Part shown: positions 42,484 to 51,481 of the stretch, piece after piece
Layout of the letters: each line of letters opens with the position of its first letter
Numbering within the stretch: the stretch's first letter is position 1
Assembly (NCBI RefSeq): GCF_000504205.1
Contig: NZ_AZAJ01000001.1
Location: 1,834,879 to 1,898,878 of the forward strand
Direction of reading: 5' to 3'
Length of the DNA: 64,000 nucleotides
DNA from: Methanolobus tindarius DSM 2278
GTDB taxonomy: Archaea; Halobacteriota; Methanosarcinia; Methanosarcinales; Methanosarcinaceae
Notes under the pieces: generated by a model
Database searches by the model: none
The model's input: the letters and a program-made list of their open reading frames with translations, nothing else
What the model was told of the DNA's origin: nothing
Program-made: the position numbers and the translations under genes

Positions 42484-42818
42484 GCAATAATGAGAATTTC
42501 ATGTAAAGGATTTATTTGAAATTTCCTCTCCCTTACTTAATTTACTTTTAATTTTACTTAACATTATTCATGAGTTCAATATATTTTAAAGCAAATACTG
42601 TTTTAATATGCCTGTACAGTTTCTTATTTAAAAGGTTGTAGAGGTTTCAGACGCTATGTTTGTGCTATGAAACTATCTTATATGGTTAATTACTATAACG
42701 CCAATATTAATACTGGAATTAATAATAAATCTATGCTGATCACTGATCATATTTGGAGATCTTCTCTATCTCTAATCTAACGACTTAATATTAACACAAA
42801 CTAAATCAGGGAACTAAT
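42484..42818. other. 335-bp divergent intergenic region
   Basis: An AT-rich gap between divergently transcribed KaiC and guaAA genes. It must contain both promoters: TTATTTAAAAGG (42625-42636) and TTATATGG (42677-42684) are TATA candidates on the plus strand. A near-palindrome TGATCACTGATCA (42736-42748) is also present. I see no gene, RNA or IS end. Confidence 0.4.
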
Positions 42819-43388
42819 ATGAGAGAGTTAAAAATCCTTGTTATCAACAATTACGGGCAGTTCTGCCACCTTATCCACCGTTCAGTAAGGGATATGGACA
42901 TGGAAACAAAGATAGTAGCCAACACAACACCAGTTGAAGAGATCCTCGAAGAGGAGCCAGATGGGCTGATACTCAGTGGTGGTCCCACAATGGAACGTGC
43001 TGGAATATGTTCCGAATACGTGGAAAGCATTGACCTTCCAATTCTTGGAATTTGTCTTGGACACCAGATTATTGCTAAGACTTTTGGCGGCGAGGTTGGT
43101 TCCGGAAACTCCGGTGGCTATGCAGATATAGAAGTTGAGATCGTGGAAGAAGATGATCTTCTGAAAGGACTTGGTCCTAAGACCTCAGTCTGGGCTTCAC
43201 ATGCAGATGAAGTTGTCAGAATGCCCGAAGGCTTCATTCAGCTTGCAAGGTCTAACATTTGTGAATGTGAGGCAATGAGGCATGAAGACAGGCCAATATT
43301 TGGGGTCCAGTGGCATCCGGAAGTTGCTCACACAGAAAAAGGAGAACAGTTGTTGACGAATTTCTTTGAGGTATGTGAGAACTATTAG
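42819..43388 (+). CDS. guaAA: GMP synthase glutamine amidotransferase subunit
   Basis: Class I glutamine amidotransferase, 189 residues, supplying ammonia to the ATP-pyrophosphatase subunit that converts XMP to GMP. The nucleophile Cys is in [18 protein letters not shown], the oxyanion strand in [14 protein letters not shown], and the His-Glu pair in [15 protein letters not shown]. Archaeal GMP synthase is commonly split into two proteins. The partner subunit begins at 63837, about 20 kb away on the same strand. AGGGA precedes ATG 42819. Confidence 0.95.
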   Translation: MRELKILVINNYGQFCHLIHRSVRDMDMETKIVANTTPVEEILEEEPDGLILSGGPTMERAGICSEYVESIDLPILGICLGHQIIAKTFGGEVGSGNSGGYADIEVEIVEEDDLLKGLGPKTSVWASHADEVVRMPEGFIQLARSNICECEAMRHEDRPIFGVQWHPEVAHTEKGEQLLTNFFEVCENY

Positions 43389-43488
43389 TTCTTACATTCT
43401 CTATGTAATTACTTAATTTGACCACTCTTAAACCATATTCAGTATTTATTATGTCAAAAAAAATCAATTGATGTGAGAACTATTGCTC

Positions 43489-44808
43489 TCACATTCCCAT
43501 TTTCTTCATCATTTTTTGCATATTGAACTTTCCGCCACGGAATCCTTTCATGGCAGTCTGCATCATCTTATGATATTTTAAGAGCTCTCTGACATCTTCA
43601 GGAGCACAGCCTGAACCTCTGGCAATCCTCTTAATACGGGCACTGCCGATGATCCTTGGATTGAGCATTTCCTCTTCTGTCATTGAATCCATAAGGACTC
43701 TGTAACGTCCGAGTTTGTCACCCGTCACCTGATATGCATCTTCCGGTATTTTGGCACCCATTCCTCCAAGAGGCAGCATCTGCATAATTTGCTTCATTGG
43801 TCCCATCTTGTTGAGACTTTCAAGCTGTTTGTACATATCTTTCAGAGTGAACTTTCCACGAAGCATTGATTCCATATCAAAGTCTTCTTCACCGAGTGCT
43901 TCCTCTGCCTTTTCAATAAGACTCTTGATATCACCCATTCCAAGAAGCCTTGAGATAAACCTGTCAGCTTCAAACCTTTCAAGGTCATCAGGCGTTTCAC
44001 CAATACCAATGAATGCGATGGATGAGTTTGTTTCAGAAACAGCGGAGAGCGCTCCACCACCTTTTGCGGTACCGTCAAGTTTTGAGATTACAACACCGGA
44101 TATTCCGATGGACTCATTGAATGCACGTGCCTGTTCGCTCGCCTGCTGGCCGATTGCACCGTCAAGTACCAAGAGCTTGTAATCAGGTTTTGCCACAGCA
44201 TGTATTTCTTCCATCTCTGTGATGAGGTCACTTTCAAGTGAGTGACGTCCGGCAGTATCCACAATGAGAATGTCGTTTTTCTCGAGTTCTTTAAGACCTC
44301 TTTCAACGATTCCTACTGCATCCGGATTGCCTTCTTCTCCGTAGAATGCAACATTAAGTTTAGTACAGAGAGTCTTCAGCTGCTGGTATGCACCTGGCCT
44401 GAATGTGTCAGCACAAACCACACCGGGTTTCAGTCCTTTCCTCTGGAAGTAGCGTGCAAGTTTTGATGTTGTGGTAGTTTTACCGCTACCCTGCAAACCT
44501 ATCATCATGATGGTCTGTGGTTTGAGGGGAATGTCGGTACTCTTACCGATGATATTAATGAGTTCCTGGTAAACAATTCTAATTACATGTTCTCTGGGGC
44601 TCATTCCTGAGGGTACTTCTTCTTTCAGTGCACGCTCTTTGATGTGCTTTGACATCTGCATTACAAGCTTGACATTTACGTCTGACTGAAGCAAAGCCCT
44701 CTGGATATCCTTGACGACCTCGTTAACGGTACGCTCGTCGATACGTCCAGATTTTACTATTTTCTTAAGGGCATCCTGCAGGGAATTCCCGAGTTTATCC
44801 ATTACCAT
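43489..44808 (-). CDS. srp54: Signal recognition particle protein SRP54
   Basis: GTPase of the signal recognition particle, binding 7S RNA and signal peptides and targeting proteins to the membrane. The N domain (about 1-90) precedes the G domain with [20 protein letters not shown] (G1), [25 protein letters not shown] (G3), [16 protein letters not shown] (G4) and [14 protein letters not shown]. The C-terminal M domain (from about 300) has [18 protein letters not shown] and [21 protein letters not shown], ending in a Met/Lys-rich [10 protein letters not shown] tail. At 439 residues it is full length. The start may be ATG 44808 or the ATG two codons later. Confidence 0.96.
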   Translation of the reverse strand: MVMDKLGNSLQDALKKIVKSGRIDERTVNEVVKDIQRALLQSDVNVKLVMQMSKHIKERALKEEVPSGMSPREHVIRIVYQELINIIGKSTDIPLKPQTIMMIGLQGSGKTTTTSKLARYFQRKGLKPGVVCADTFRPGAYQQLKTLCTKLNVAFYGEEGNPDAVGIVERGLKELEKNDILIVDTAGRHSLESDLITEMEEIHAVAKPDYKLLVLDGAIGQQASEQARAFNESIGISGVVISKLDGTAKGGGALSAVSETNSSIAFIGIGETPDDLERFEADRFISRLLGMGDIKSLIEKAEEALGEEDFDMESMLRGKFTLKDMYKQLESLNKMGPMKQIMQMLPLGGMGAKIPEDAYQVTGDKLGRYRVLMDSMTEEEMLNPRIIGSARIKRIARGSGCAPEDVRELLKYHKMMQTAMKGFRGGKFNMQKMMKKMGM

Positions 44809-45097
44809 TTAAGGATCTTCCTATTCAGTTCTCTCTTTTTGCTCTAATAAATGGGGAGTTCATATTTAATTCTGTTGTGAAAATCATCTATTTTTAGATT
44901 TACAAATCTTTCGTTTTATGACATTACGCTATCATAATGGCTGCAATATCAACTCTCCCGGTTGTTGCTGCAAGTCTGAAAATAAGAACTGATAGTTCCA
45001 TTTTGATATCCTGAAATTACTCGAATGATTAAATGGTATAAAAAAGTTACAACTCAGCTTTCTGGACGATATTTAAACCAAAATGGTGTTAGAAAAG
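44809..45097. other. Intergenic region between SRP54 and tRNA genes
   Basis: 289 bp of AT-rich sequence. The SRP54 promoter must lie here, and a T-rich stretch on the minus strand just past 45098 may end the tRNA transcripts. No coding frame is convincing. Confidence 0.4.
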
Positions 45098-45172
45098 TAG
45101 CGGGGGATAGATTCGAACTATCGGTCTACGGGTTATGAGCCCGTCGGGATCTCCTGGCTACCCCACCCCGCT
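45098..45172 (-). tRNA. Initiator tRNA-Met (CAT), copy 1
   Basis: On the minus strand a cloverleaf begins AGCGGGGTGGGGTAGCC with acceptor AGCGGGG/CCCCGCT, anticodon stem ACGGG-CTCATAA-CCCGT (anticodon CAT) and T arm GATAG-TTCGAAT-CTATC, then discriminator A. The A1-U72 pair and the three consecutive G-C pairs at the base of the anticodon loop mark an archaeal initiator. CCA is not encoded. A TATA-like CATATATAG lies at about 45222-45230 on the minus strand. Confidence 0.93.
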
Positions 45173-45294
45173 TCGGGGATTGAAGTTTAACTTGTAAAGC
45201 AAATCCTTCTATGTCTGCATACTATATATGTATATTTCCAGAACAAGGCTCTAACACACTAATTGATGTTTAAATCAAAATGATGTTAGAAAAG

Positions 45295-45369
45295 TAGCGG
45301 GGGATAGATTCGAACTATCGGTCTACGGGTTATGAGCCCGTCGGGATCTCCTGGCTACCCCACCCCGCT
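45295..45369 (-). tRNA. Initiator tRNA-Met (CAT), copy 2
   Basis: Identical in all 75 bases to copy 1, including anticodon CAT, A1-U72 and the GGG/CCC anticodon stem. It has its own TATA-like CTATATGAAC near 45420-45430 on the minus strand, so the copies are probably transcribed separately. Confidence 0.93.
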
Positions 45370-45558
45370 TCGGAGATTGATGTTTATTCTGGAAGGGTAC
45401 TCCCCCATCAACTATTTCATAGTTCATATAGTTTGCGTGTGACTTTGTTTTTATAGCAGGATTACATGATTAATTATGTGTTTGATAATAGGTAAATTAT
45501 ATCTCTTAGCTGTCTAAATATAGTGTTTCATCTTAATTTTATTAATTGGAGAGATAAT

Positions 45559-46260
45559 ATGGCCTTACCTGACAAATTCAAATGTGTTGTTACAAACTGG
45601 GATTACATTTATGACCTGTGCAGAGAAGTTGCAAACGAAGTGAAAGCTTCAGGTTACGAACCAGATATGATAGTTGCCCTTGCAAGAGGCGGATGGTTTG
45701 CAGGTCGTGTATTATGTGATTTTCTTGGTCTTGATGACCTCACAAGTCTTAAGATTGAACACTACCTTGGAACTGCACTTGCAGGTGATGAGCCACAAAT
45801 AAAATACCCTCTTGCCGACAAAGCTGTTGCAGGGAAGAAAATCCTGATTGTAGATGACATTGCAGACACTGGTAAGAGTCTCATGCGCTCCTTTGAATAT
45901 GTAAATGAACAGAACCCCATAGAAGTCAGGACTGCAGCTCTCCAATATCTGGATTCCTCTGAATATAACCCTGATTTTGTAGGAGAACGTCTTGAAGAAT
46001 GGGCATGGGTTGTTTTCCCATGGAATTTTATTGAGGACATGACCGATCTCATCTCAACCCTCATGACAAAAGAGGATAAGGAACTCTGGGATGTTGCTTC
46101 CATAAGGCATGGTCTTTACATGTATCACTCACTTGACTCATTTGCATTTGAGATTGCACAACCCGGAAGGCTTCCTGAGATTCTAGAAGAGATGCATCGC
46201 AGAGGCGTTGTATGCTCTGTGAATGAGGATGGAAAACAGTACTGGAAACTTGCTGAATAA
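45559..46260 (+). CDS. Purine-type phosphoribosyltransferase
   Basis: A 233-residue enzyme of the COG2236 group. The PRPP-binding motif KKILIVDDIADTGKSLM (about residues 94-110) and the early MIVALARGGWFAGRVL (pyrophosphate loop) identify a type I phosphoribosyltransferase. The C-terminal 80 residues (LEEWAWVVFPWNFIEDM and on) are longer than in simple hypoxanthine transferases. ATG 45559 follows GGAGAGAT; the frame upstream to 45523 is not needed. The next gene, 14 bp later, is a methylthio-purine nucleoside phosphorylase, so the pair probably salvages a purine base (guanine, hypoxanthine or xanthine). Confidence 0.85.
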   Translation: MALPDKFKCVVTNWDYIYDLCREVANEVKASGYEPDMIVALARGGWFAGRVLCDFLGLDDLTSLKIEHYLGTALAGDEPQIKYPLADKAVAGKKILIVDDIADTGKSLMRSFEYVNEQNPIEVRTAALQYLDSSEYNPDFVGERLEEWAWVVFPWNFIEDMTDLISTLMTKEDKELWDVASIRHGLYMYHSLDSFAFEIAQPGRLPEILEEMHRRGVVCSVNEDGKQYWKLAE

Positions 46261-46273
46261 AACGAGTGATAGA

Positions 46274-47149
46274 ATGCAGGAAAAAGCTAAAGCTAAAGCT
46301 GATATCGCAATTATAGGCGGAAGCGGCATTTATGATGCCAATCTGCTTGACAACGTACGGGATGTTGATATTGACACACCTTTTGGAAAACCTTCTGATT
46401 CAATAACAGTTGGTAATCATGGTGATGTAGGTGTGTGTTTCCTTCCAAGACATGGCATTGGGCACAGGATATCTCCATCAGAGCTGAATTCAAGAGCCAA
46501 TATCTTTGCTCTTAAAAAACTTGGTGTAAAGCGCATAATCGCTGCATCTGCTGTGGGAAGTCTGAAAGAAGAACTCAAACCACTGGATATTGTTATCCCC
46601 AATCAGATATATGACCGTACAAAATCCAGGCCATCAACTTTCTTTGAGGATGGCATTGTGGTTCACATGGGATTTGCAGATCCATTCTGTCCTGAGACTT
46701 CAAAGACCATAGTTGATGTTGCCAATTCAAAAGGATACAGCGTCAAAGAAGGCGGAACTTACGTTTGCATGGAAGGTCCGCAGTTCTCAACTCGTGCAGA
46801 GTCAAGAGTCTACCAGTCACTTGGCTTTGATATTATCGGAATGACTGCAATTCCTGAGGCAAAACTTGCACGTGAAGCTGAAATATGCTACTCCATGATT
46901 GCTACTGTTACAGATTATGATGTTTGGTATGAGGAAGATGTTACCATCGAAACTGTCATTGAGAATGCAATGAAGAACGAGGCTGCTGTTAAAGATATAA
47001 TCGTGTCAACTCTTGATAAATTGAGTCTTGAACAGCATTGTATGTGTAAGGATGCTCTGATGGGTGCGATAACAACCGTTCCGTCCATGATACCTCATGA
47101 AACAAAGAGAAGACTTGATCCTCTTATCGGGAAATATCTGGATGAGTAA
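46274..47149 (+). CDS. 5'-Methylthioadenosine/methylthioinosine phosphorylase
   Basis: A 291-residue purine nucleoside phosphorylase of the MTAP family. It shows IAIIGGSGIYDANLL (phosphate loop), FLPRHGIGHRISPSELNSRANIFALKKLGVKRIIAASAVGSL, the purine site TYVCMEGPQFSTRAESRVY and IIGMTAIPEAKLAREAEICY. ATG 46274 is preferred because GAGTGAT (46264-46270) precedes it; the open frame back to 46223 overlaps the upstream gene. In methanogens homologues act on 5'-methylthioinosine formed from deaminated methylthioadenosine. Which substrate applies here cannot be told from sequence. Confidence 0.9.
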   Translation: MQEKAKAKADIAIIGGSGIYDANLLDNVRDVDIDTPFGKPSDSITVGNHGDVGVCFLPRHGIGHRISPSELNSRANIFALKKLGVKRIIAASAVGSLKEELKPLDIVIPNQIYDRTKSRPSTFFEDGIVVHMGFADPFCPETSKTIVDVANSKGYSVKEGGTYVCMEGPQFSTRAESRVYQSLGFDIIGMTAIPEAKLAREAEICYSMIATVTDYDVWYEEDVTIETVIENAMKNEAAVKDIIVSTLDKLSLEQHCMCKDALMGAITTVPSMIPHETKRRLDPLIGKYLDE

Positions 47150-47221
47150 GTCTCAGCTATCTGTAAGTGGCTTATCGCAAGTGTTTTAATATATCATGAT
47201 GCTTATTTAATTCGGTGGACC

Positions 47222-47680
47222 ATGCCTCATAAGTGTACAAGATGTGAATCTATCTTTGTAGACGGCGCTTCAGTAATACTTAGCGGATGCCCTAATTGTG
47301 GCTGGAATAAGTTCCTTTATGTCAAGGATGAAGAGCTTGAGCAGCAATCTCCGGAAGGTTCTGAAGCTCAGGAAACCGGAGAGGAACATGTCATTGATGA
47401 GACTTCTTCTGAAACAAAAGGAGAACAGTCTTCAGGAGAAATAATCCGTGAGATTGATGATATCCTTGGTGTTGAGAAGGAAGAATCCAGTGTCACTGAA
47501 GAGGAAGGCGAAAGGGTTGAATCCGTGCGTATCCTTGGTCCCGGCTCTTACGAACTGAACCTTGATTCCCTGCTTGATCGCAAGGAGATTGTAATGGCCT
47601 TCAAAGAAGATGGTGCATATGCTCTCCATCTTGGTTCTGTTTTTAAGGAAAACAAAGATAAGAAAAAGAAGAAAAAGTAA
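47222..47680 (+). CDS. Zn-ribbon protein with acidic linker (COG3364-like)
   Basis: A 152-residue protein. An N-terminal zinc ribbon has two CXXC knuckles (CTRCESIF and SGCPNCGWNKFLYV). A long Glu/Ser/Thr-rich acidic linker (about 40-100) follows, then a compact C-terminal domain SVRILGPGSYELNLDSLLDRKEIVMAFKEDGAYALHLGSVF and a poly-Lys tail. This fits the archaeal Zn-ribbon family COG3364, of unknown function. It is followed 19 bp later by a membrane acyltransferase-like gene on the same strand. Confidence 0.82.
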   Translation: MPHKCTRCESIFVDGASVILSGCPNCGWNKFLYVKDEELEQQSPEGSEAQETGEEHVIDETSSETKGEQSSGEIIREIDDILGVEKEESSVTEEEGERVESVRILGPGSYELNLDSLLDRKEIVMAFKEDGAYALHLGSVFKENKDKKKKKK

Positions 47681-47699
47681 ATCTTCTTTGAGGTAAGCA

Positions 47700-48443
47700 A
47701 TGGATGTAAATCCAAAAGAACGATTCTTTGAAGTTGATGCTCTGCGTGCAGTCGCAATCGTTCTGATGGTTATCTATCATTTCTTTTTTGATCTTGATTT
47801 TTTCAGCATCTCTGAATTTGACATGCATTCGGGTCTTATTGTAGTTATAGGAAGAAGCGCAGCTATCCTGTTCATTTTCCTTGTGGGTGTTTCACTCACT
47901 TTAAGTTACTCAAGAGCATCCCGCTGCAAATCTGGAAAAGAGATATTCATCCACAATCTCAAAAGAGGTGCCGGAATCTTTGGCTGGGGTCTTGTGATTA
48001 CGCTGGTAACCGCAACATTCCTTGAAAGCGGCACGATTTACTTTGGAATTCTCCACCTGATTGGAGTTTCAATAATCATTTCTTATCCCTTTCTAAAATA
48101 CCGATGGTTCAACCTGATTGCAGGTCTTGTACTGCTCTTTGCAGGAATCCCAATGGATGCTGCTTATGTTGATTATCCATGGCTTTTATGGATAGGTCTG
48201 AAACCTCATGGTTTTTATACTCTTGATTACTTCCCGCTGATACCCTGGTTTGGACTTGTCCTTCTGGGAATCTATACAGGGAACAGTCTGTATCCTGATT
48301 ACAAACGAAGTTTCAGGATGTGTGATTGCGAGGGGAATGCTGGCGTGAGATTGCTTGAGTATCTGGGGAAAAAGTCGCTGTTGATCTATCTGGTGCATCA
48401 GCCGGTGATTGTGGGAATGCTACTGCTGCTTACAAGCTTCTAA
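47700..48443 (+). CDS. DUF1624/HGSNAT-like membrane protein
   Basis: A 247-residue integral-membrane protein with about seven helices. The N-terminus RFFEVDALRAVAIVLMVIYHFFFDL matches the R-x2-D-x2-R(A/G) opening and catalytic-type His region of DUF1624, related to heparan-alpha-glucosaminide N-acetyltransferase and acyltransferase-3 proteins. FLVGVSLTLSYSRA and FPLIPWFGLVLLGIYTGN are also typical. GAGGTAAGCA precedes ATG 47700. Transmembrane acyl transfer is the likely activity, with unknown acceptor. Confidence 0.82.
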   Translation: MDVNPKERFFEVDALRAVAIVLMVIYHFFFDLDFFSISEFDMHSGLIVVIGRSAAILFIFLVGVSLTLSYSRASRCKSGKEIFIHNLKRGAGIFGWGLVITLVTATFLESGTIYFGILHLIGVSIIISYPFLKYRWFNLIAGLVLLFAGIPMDAAYVDYPWLLWIGLKPHGFYTLDYFPLIPWFGLVLLGIYTGNSLYPDYKRSFRMCDCEGNAGVRLLEYLGKKSLLIYLVHQPVIVGMLLLLTSF

Positions 48444-48472
48444 AGAAGTGTTCTGCATATAAGACACAGAAC

Positions 48473-48745
48473 TCAATCTTTTGCCAGTGAATAACTTGCC
48501 ATTACCTTTAGATATTCATGGTCAACTTCCATGAGGACTGTCTGGAACATGGCTGCATGAACTTTTTCTTCTTTAGCTATATCGAGTAATATTGTCTTAA
48601 GGTCTTCATTTTCGGTGAGATTTGCCATCTGTTCGTACATATTAATGGCATCAAACTCAGCCATAATGGCAACTCTCATTAACTCTTTATCAATGTCATC
48701 TTCACTGATATTTTTAAGTTCAATGGGAACTTCTGAAAATACCAT
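48473..48745 (-). CDS. Half-ferritin (encapsulated-ferritin-like) 1
   Basis: A 90-residue two-helix ferritin-like protein. Predicted metal ligands are Glu30 (MAEFDAINMYEQMA), Glu60 and His63 (DIAKEEKVHAAMF), with the E...E-x2-H spacing of 30 and 33 seen in encapsulated ferritins. Such proteins make a ferroxidase site only by pairing two subunits. It lies 11 bp downstream of a paralogue, so the two are co-transcribed and may form hetero-oligomers. No encapsulin shell gene is in the window. It lacks the acidic/Lys tail of the partner. Confidence 0.8.
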   Translation of the reverse strand: MVFSEVPIELKNISEDDIDKELMRVAIMAEFDAINMYEQMANLTENEDLKTILLDIAKEEKVHAAMFQTVLMEVDHEYLKVMASYSLAKD

Positions 48746-48756
48746 TTCATCACCCT

Positions 48757-49041
48757 TTATTTGCCCAGTTCTTCTTTAACTTCTTTCTTTCCAGCTTCCA
48801 GCTCATCAACCTGCTGCTGATCTATCTGAAGTAGAAGTGTCTGGAACTCTCCAATGTGCGTTTTCTCTTCCTTTGCAACATCAAGAAGTACATCACTGAC
48901 TTCTTTATTGTCAGTCATACCTGCCATTTGTTCATAGAGGTTGATGGCATCAAGTTCGGCCATGAGTGCGGCTCTTAGTATCTCTTTGTCAATATTTTCT
49001 TTTTTTATGTTACTGAGGTCTATAGGTACTTTTGAAAACAT
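48757..49041 (-). CDS. Half-ferritin (encapsulated-ferritin-like) 2
   Basis: A 94-residue paralogue of the gene after it, with Glu29 (MAELDAINLYEQMA), Glu59 and His62 (DVAKEEKTHIGEFQ) at the same spacing. It continues QTLLLQIDQQQVDELEAGKKEVKEELGK, which closely resembles my recollection of the ferritin-like N-terminal part of the Pyrococcus furiosus encapsulin. ATG 49041 (MFSKVPIDLS) matches the start of the partner; an in-frame ATG at 49056 would add five residues. Iron storage or oxidation is the likely role. Confidence 0.82.
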   Translation of the reverse strand: MFSKVPIDLSNIKKENIDKEILRAALMAELDAINLYEQMAGMTDNKEVSDVLLDVAKEEKTHIGEFQTLLLQIDQQQVDELEAGKKEVKEELGK

Positions 49042-49241
49042 ATATCCACTCTCCATATCCAGTATTCACTAACTGGCAATAATCGATTCAATGTGATTTT
49101 ATTTGCCTGTAAGATAAAGGCAAATAATAACTCCCATCTAATACATGAAGCCTCAGTCTATTTAGAACTAACGAAATAAGTCATGGAACAAAATCAAATG
49201 TCATATGATCTGTTCCATTAAAAATAATTTTGAATTGCAGT

Positions 49242-51164
49242 TTATCCCTGTTTCTGCCCAGATATCCTCTCATCCGCGCTCTTGAGTATCATGGCTATCA
49301 TATCGCTGTACGAGATATCAGCTATCTTTGCCATTTTTGCAAGGTGTCCGTCCCAGCACCAGCCGGGGTTGGGGTTGACTTCAAGGAGTTTTGGGTTGCC
49401 TTTTGCATCAAGTCTCCAGTCAAGGCGGGTGTAATCCCTGCACTCCAGCCTAGTTATGAGTTTCAGGCTGCACTCGATAATGAGTTCTTCAGTCTCTTTT
49501 GGAAGATCAGCAGGTGAGGATTTAATTTTCCAGTAAGGTGAGTCTGGTATCCACTTTGCTTCGTATCCGCAGAGTTTTGGAAGTTCTTCAGGTAAGTCAG
49601 AGTAATCTTCCTGTGTAAGCGGCAGTACGGTATAGTTCTCAGGTGGGTTGCCTATGATTCCTATACTGAGGTCTTTTCCGGAGAGGAATTCTTCCACAAG
49701 TATCGGTTTGTCGTAACCAAGTCCTTCCCTGATGTCATAAATAGCCCTGACAACTTCATCGCGGCTGTTACAAACGCTGTGCTGGTTCAGTCCGAAACTG
49801 GAGTCACCAAAGTTAGGTTTTACGATTACCGGGAAATCCATGGGCAGCTCGAACAGGGTGTCCTCTCCTTTAACAACAATACCTTCAGGAACCGGAACAC
49901 CAAGATCCTTTGCAATCCCCCTCACAAGTGCTTTATCATAGCAGAATGCAAGGCACTGCGGTCCTGATCCAGTGTAAGGAATGTTAAACATTTCAAGTAT
50001 TGCAGGCACATGCAGCTCTTTTTTAGGATCGTTATCATATCCCTCGTCACAAAGATTGAAAATGAAATCTGTTTTAGATTTTATCTTTGCAAGGTCTGTG
50101 ACAAGTGTATCGTGGTTATCCAGATATTTGAAAGAATAATTTTCAAGCCCATGGAGTCCGCCTTTAAGCTGGTCAATGGTGTACATGTCATCATCATCAA
50201 AGACACCGCAAGGTTTCAGTGAATCGTTTTTTCTCGGGTCTCCAAAAACAACGACTACATTCTTCTTTGCTTCCTTCGCCTTTTTTCTCTTGGGAGTCCA
50301 TTCTTTCCTGACCGTGGCAGTCACAGTAATGCGCCTTTCCATCATTCCAAGATCCTGGTTTCTCAGTGTCTGTGAATTAATGGAATCAACTATCTCAATG
50401 TCCGTGAAATCTGCTTTTTTCAGCAGTTCTTTCAGCGTTTCAGTTGTATAGAGGCGTTCAGCATAGAACTGGTCTGCTATAACTCCTGATGTATCGTTGA
50501 CAATGACTTCTCTGGATATGAGTTTCTGACCATCGGTTGAAATAGATCTCTCCCTGCACACAAAGTTGTGCTTGTCAATCCATTCCCACGAACGTGGCTG
50601 GTACTTTTCCTTTAGATATGAACCATCTGCCACATCAAGCAGCACCTTTCCCCAGGGTTTGAGTATCCTTTTTACTTCTTTTAAGACTCTCAGGTCTTCA
50701 TCAGACGTTTCAAAATAACCAAAACTATTTCCAAGGACCATCACAACATCGAATGTGTCAGTTGTGTATGGTGTTTTTCTTGCGTCCCCTTCCTTGAACT
50801 TGACACCAAGACTTTCCTTTTTAGCAGTGTTCTTCGCCCTCTGGATAAGGTAGTGTGACCTGTCAAGTCCATCTAGGTTCTTTATACCTCTTCTTGCAAG
50901 TTCCAGTGTGTGTCTTCCCTGGCCACAGCACAGGTCGAGCACATGGCTTTCAGGTGTCAGTTTAAGTATTGATGAAAAAGTATCTATTTCCTGTCTGGTG
51001 ATGCTTGCATCTTCTACTATGTCTGCATCGGTTTTCAGGTAGAGTGAATTAAATATTTTCTTCCACCAATCAGGGTTCACATGCTCTTCCAGATGTGGTA
51101 CAGGTCCCAATGTCCTTGATTTTTGTTTTTCCTTGTTCTGGTATTCTTTAGGTCTTTCTTTCAT
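49242..51164 (-). CDS. Methyltransferase-ATP-grasp ligase fusion
   Basis: A 640-residue two-domain protein. Residues about 60-290 are a class I SAM methyltransferase (HVLDLCCGQGRHTLELARRG motif I, VKFKEGDARKTPY, FDVVMVLGNSFGYF). After a Lys-rich linker (KRKKAKEAKK) residues about 310-635 are an ATP-grasp enzyme of the D-alanine-D-alanine ligase type. It shows DFIFNLCDEGYDNDPKKELHVPAILEMFNIPYTGSGPQCLAFCYDK, VIVKPNFGDSSFGLNQHS, ILVEEFLSGKDLSIGI and LDAKGNPKLLEVNPNPGWCWDGHL (metal-binding Glu/Asn). It probably ligates an amino or carboxyl compound and methylates the same product. The substrate is unknown. It is a lone gene, with no peptidoglycan genes near it. Confidence 0.85.
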   Translation of the reverse strand: MKERPKEYQNKEKQKSRTLGPVPHLEEHVNPDWWKKIFNSLYLKTDADIVEDASITRQEIDTFSSILKLTPESHVLDLCCGQGRHTLELARRGIKNLDGLDRSHYLIQRAKNTAKKESLGVKFKEGDARKTPYTTDTFDVVMVLGNSFGYFETSDEDLRVLKEVKRILKPWGKVLLDVADGSYLKEKYQPRSWEWIDKHNFVCRERSISTDGQKLISREVIVNDTSGVIADQFYAERLYTTETLKELLKKADFTDIEIVDSINSQTLRNQDLGMMERRITVTATVRKEWTPKRKKAKEAKKNVVVVFGDPRKNDSLKPCGVFDDDDMYTIDQLKGGLHGLENYSFKYLDNHDTLVTDLAKIKSKTDFIFNLCDEGYDNDPKKELHVPAILEMFNIPYTGSGPQCLAFCYDKALVRGIAKDLGVPVPEGIVVKGEDTLFELPMDFPVIVKPNFGDSSFGLNQHSVCNSRDEVVRAIYDIREGLGYDKPILVEEFLSGKDLSIGIIGNPPENYTVLPLTQEDYSDLPEELPKLCGYEAKWIPDSPYWKIKSSPADLPKETEELIIECSLKLITRLECRDYTRLDWRLDAKGNPKLLEVNPNPGWCWDGHLAKMAKIADISYSDMIAMILKSADERISGQKQG

Positions 51165-51481
51165 CAGGTATAGCCCTCTAATTTTTGGAACACATATTAC
51201 AGTGTATTCAAAGGCTATACTGGTGTTTAAGGATAAATAACCTATGATTACAAGTTTTATTTAGTTTTAATATCATAAATCATTATTAATCATATTAATA
51301 CTAATTTTAACTCCTTATTTACTAAAAAAAAGATAAATTATGTATTATTTATCACTATTAATTATTCCTTCATTGCAGAATTACAATATCAGCCATTTAC
51401 TGATATCTTTGCAAGTAACAGGGTATCTTAAATGAAAAAGAAATCGTATTAAAAAATAAAAAAAGCAGAGTAAGTTTTCAC
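51165..51481. other. 317-bp AT-rich intergenic region
   Basis: This gap holds the promoter of the fusion gene (near its right-to-left start at 51164) and the terminator of the PEF-CTERM gene. The stretch 51250-51420 is extremely AT-rich with no convincing frame, RNA or repeat. Confidence 0.4.

Larger units (their letters stand above)
45072..45387. repeat. Tandem duplication carrying an initiator tRNA
   Basis: Two units of about 115-120 bp, at 45072-45190 and 45269-45387, offset by 197 bp. The tRNA parts are identical. The flanks (TTTAAACCAAAATGGTGTTAG versus TTTAAATCAAAATGATGTTAG on the left; ATTGAAGTTTA versus ATTGATGTTTA on the right) differ at a few positions. Confidence 0.8.

Noticed and set aside
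45072-45387. CRISPR-like repeat pair
   Set aside because: The repeats are two full tRNA genes with flanks, with only two units and a 120-bp period far longer than a CRISPR repeat.
46223-46273. Upstream extension of the methylthio-nucleoside phosphorylase
   Set aside because: It overlaps the phosphoribosyltransferase gene, and the ribosome site GAGTGAT supports ATG 46274.
48473-49056. Encapsulin nanocompartment operon
   Set aside because: Only ferritin-like cargo-type proteins are present; no HK97-fold shell gene lies in the window.
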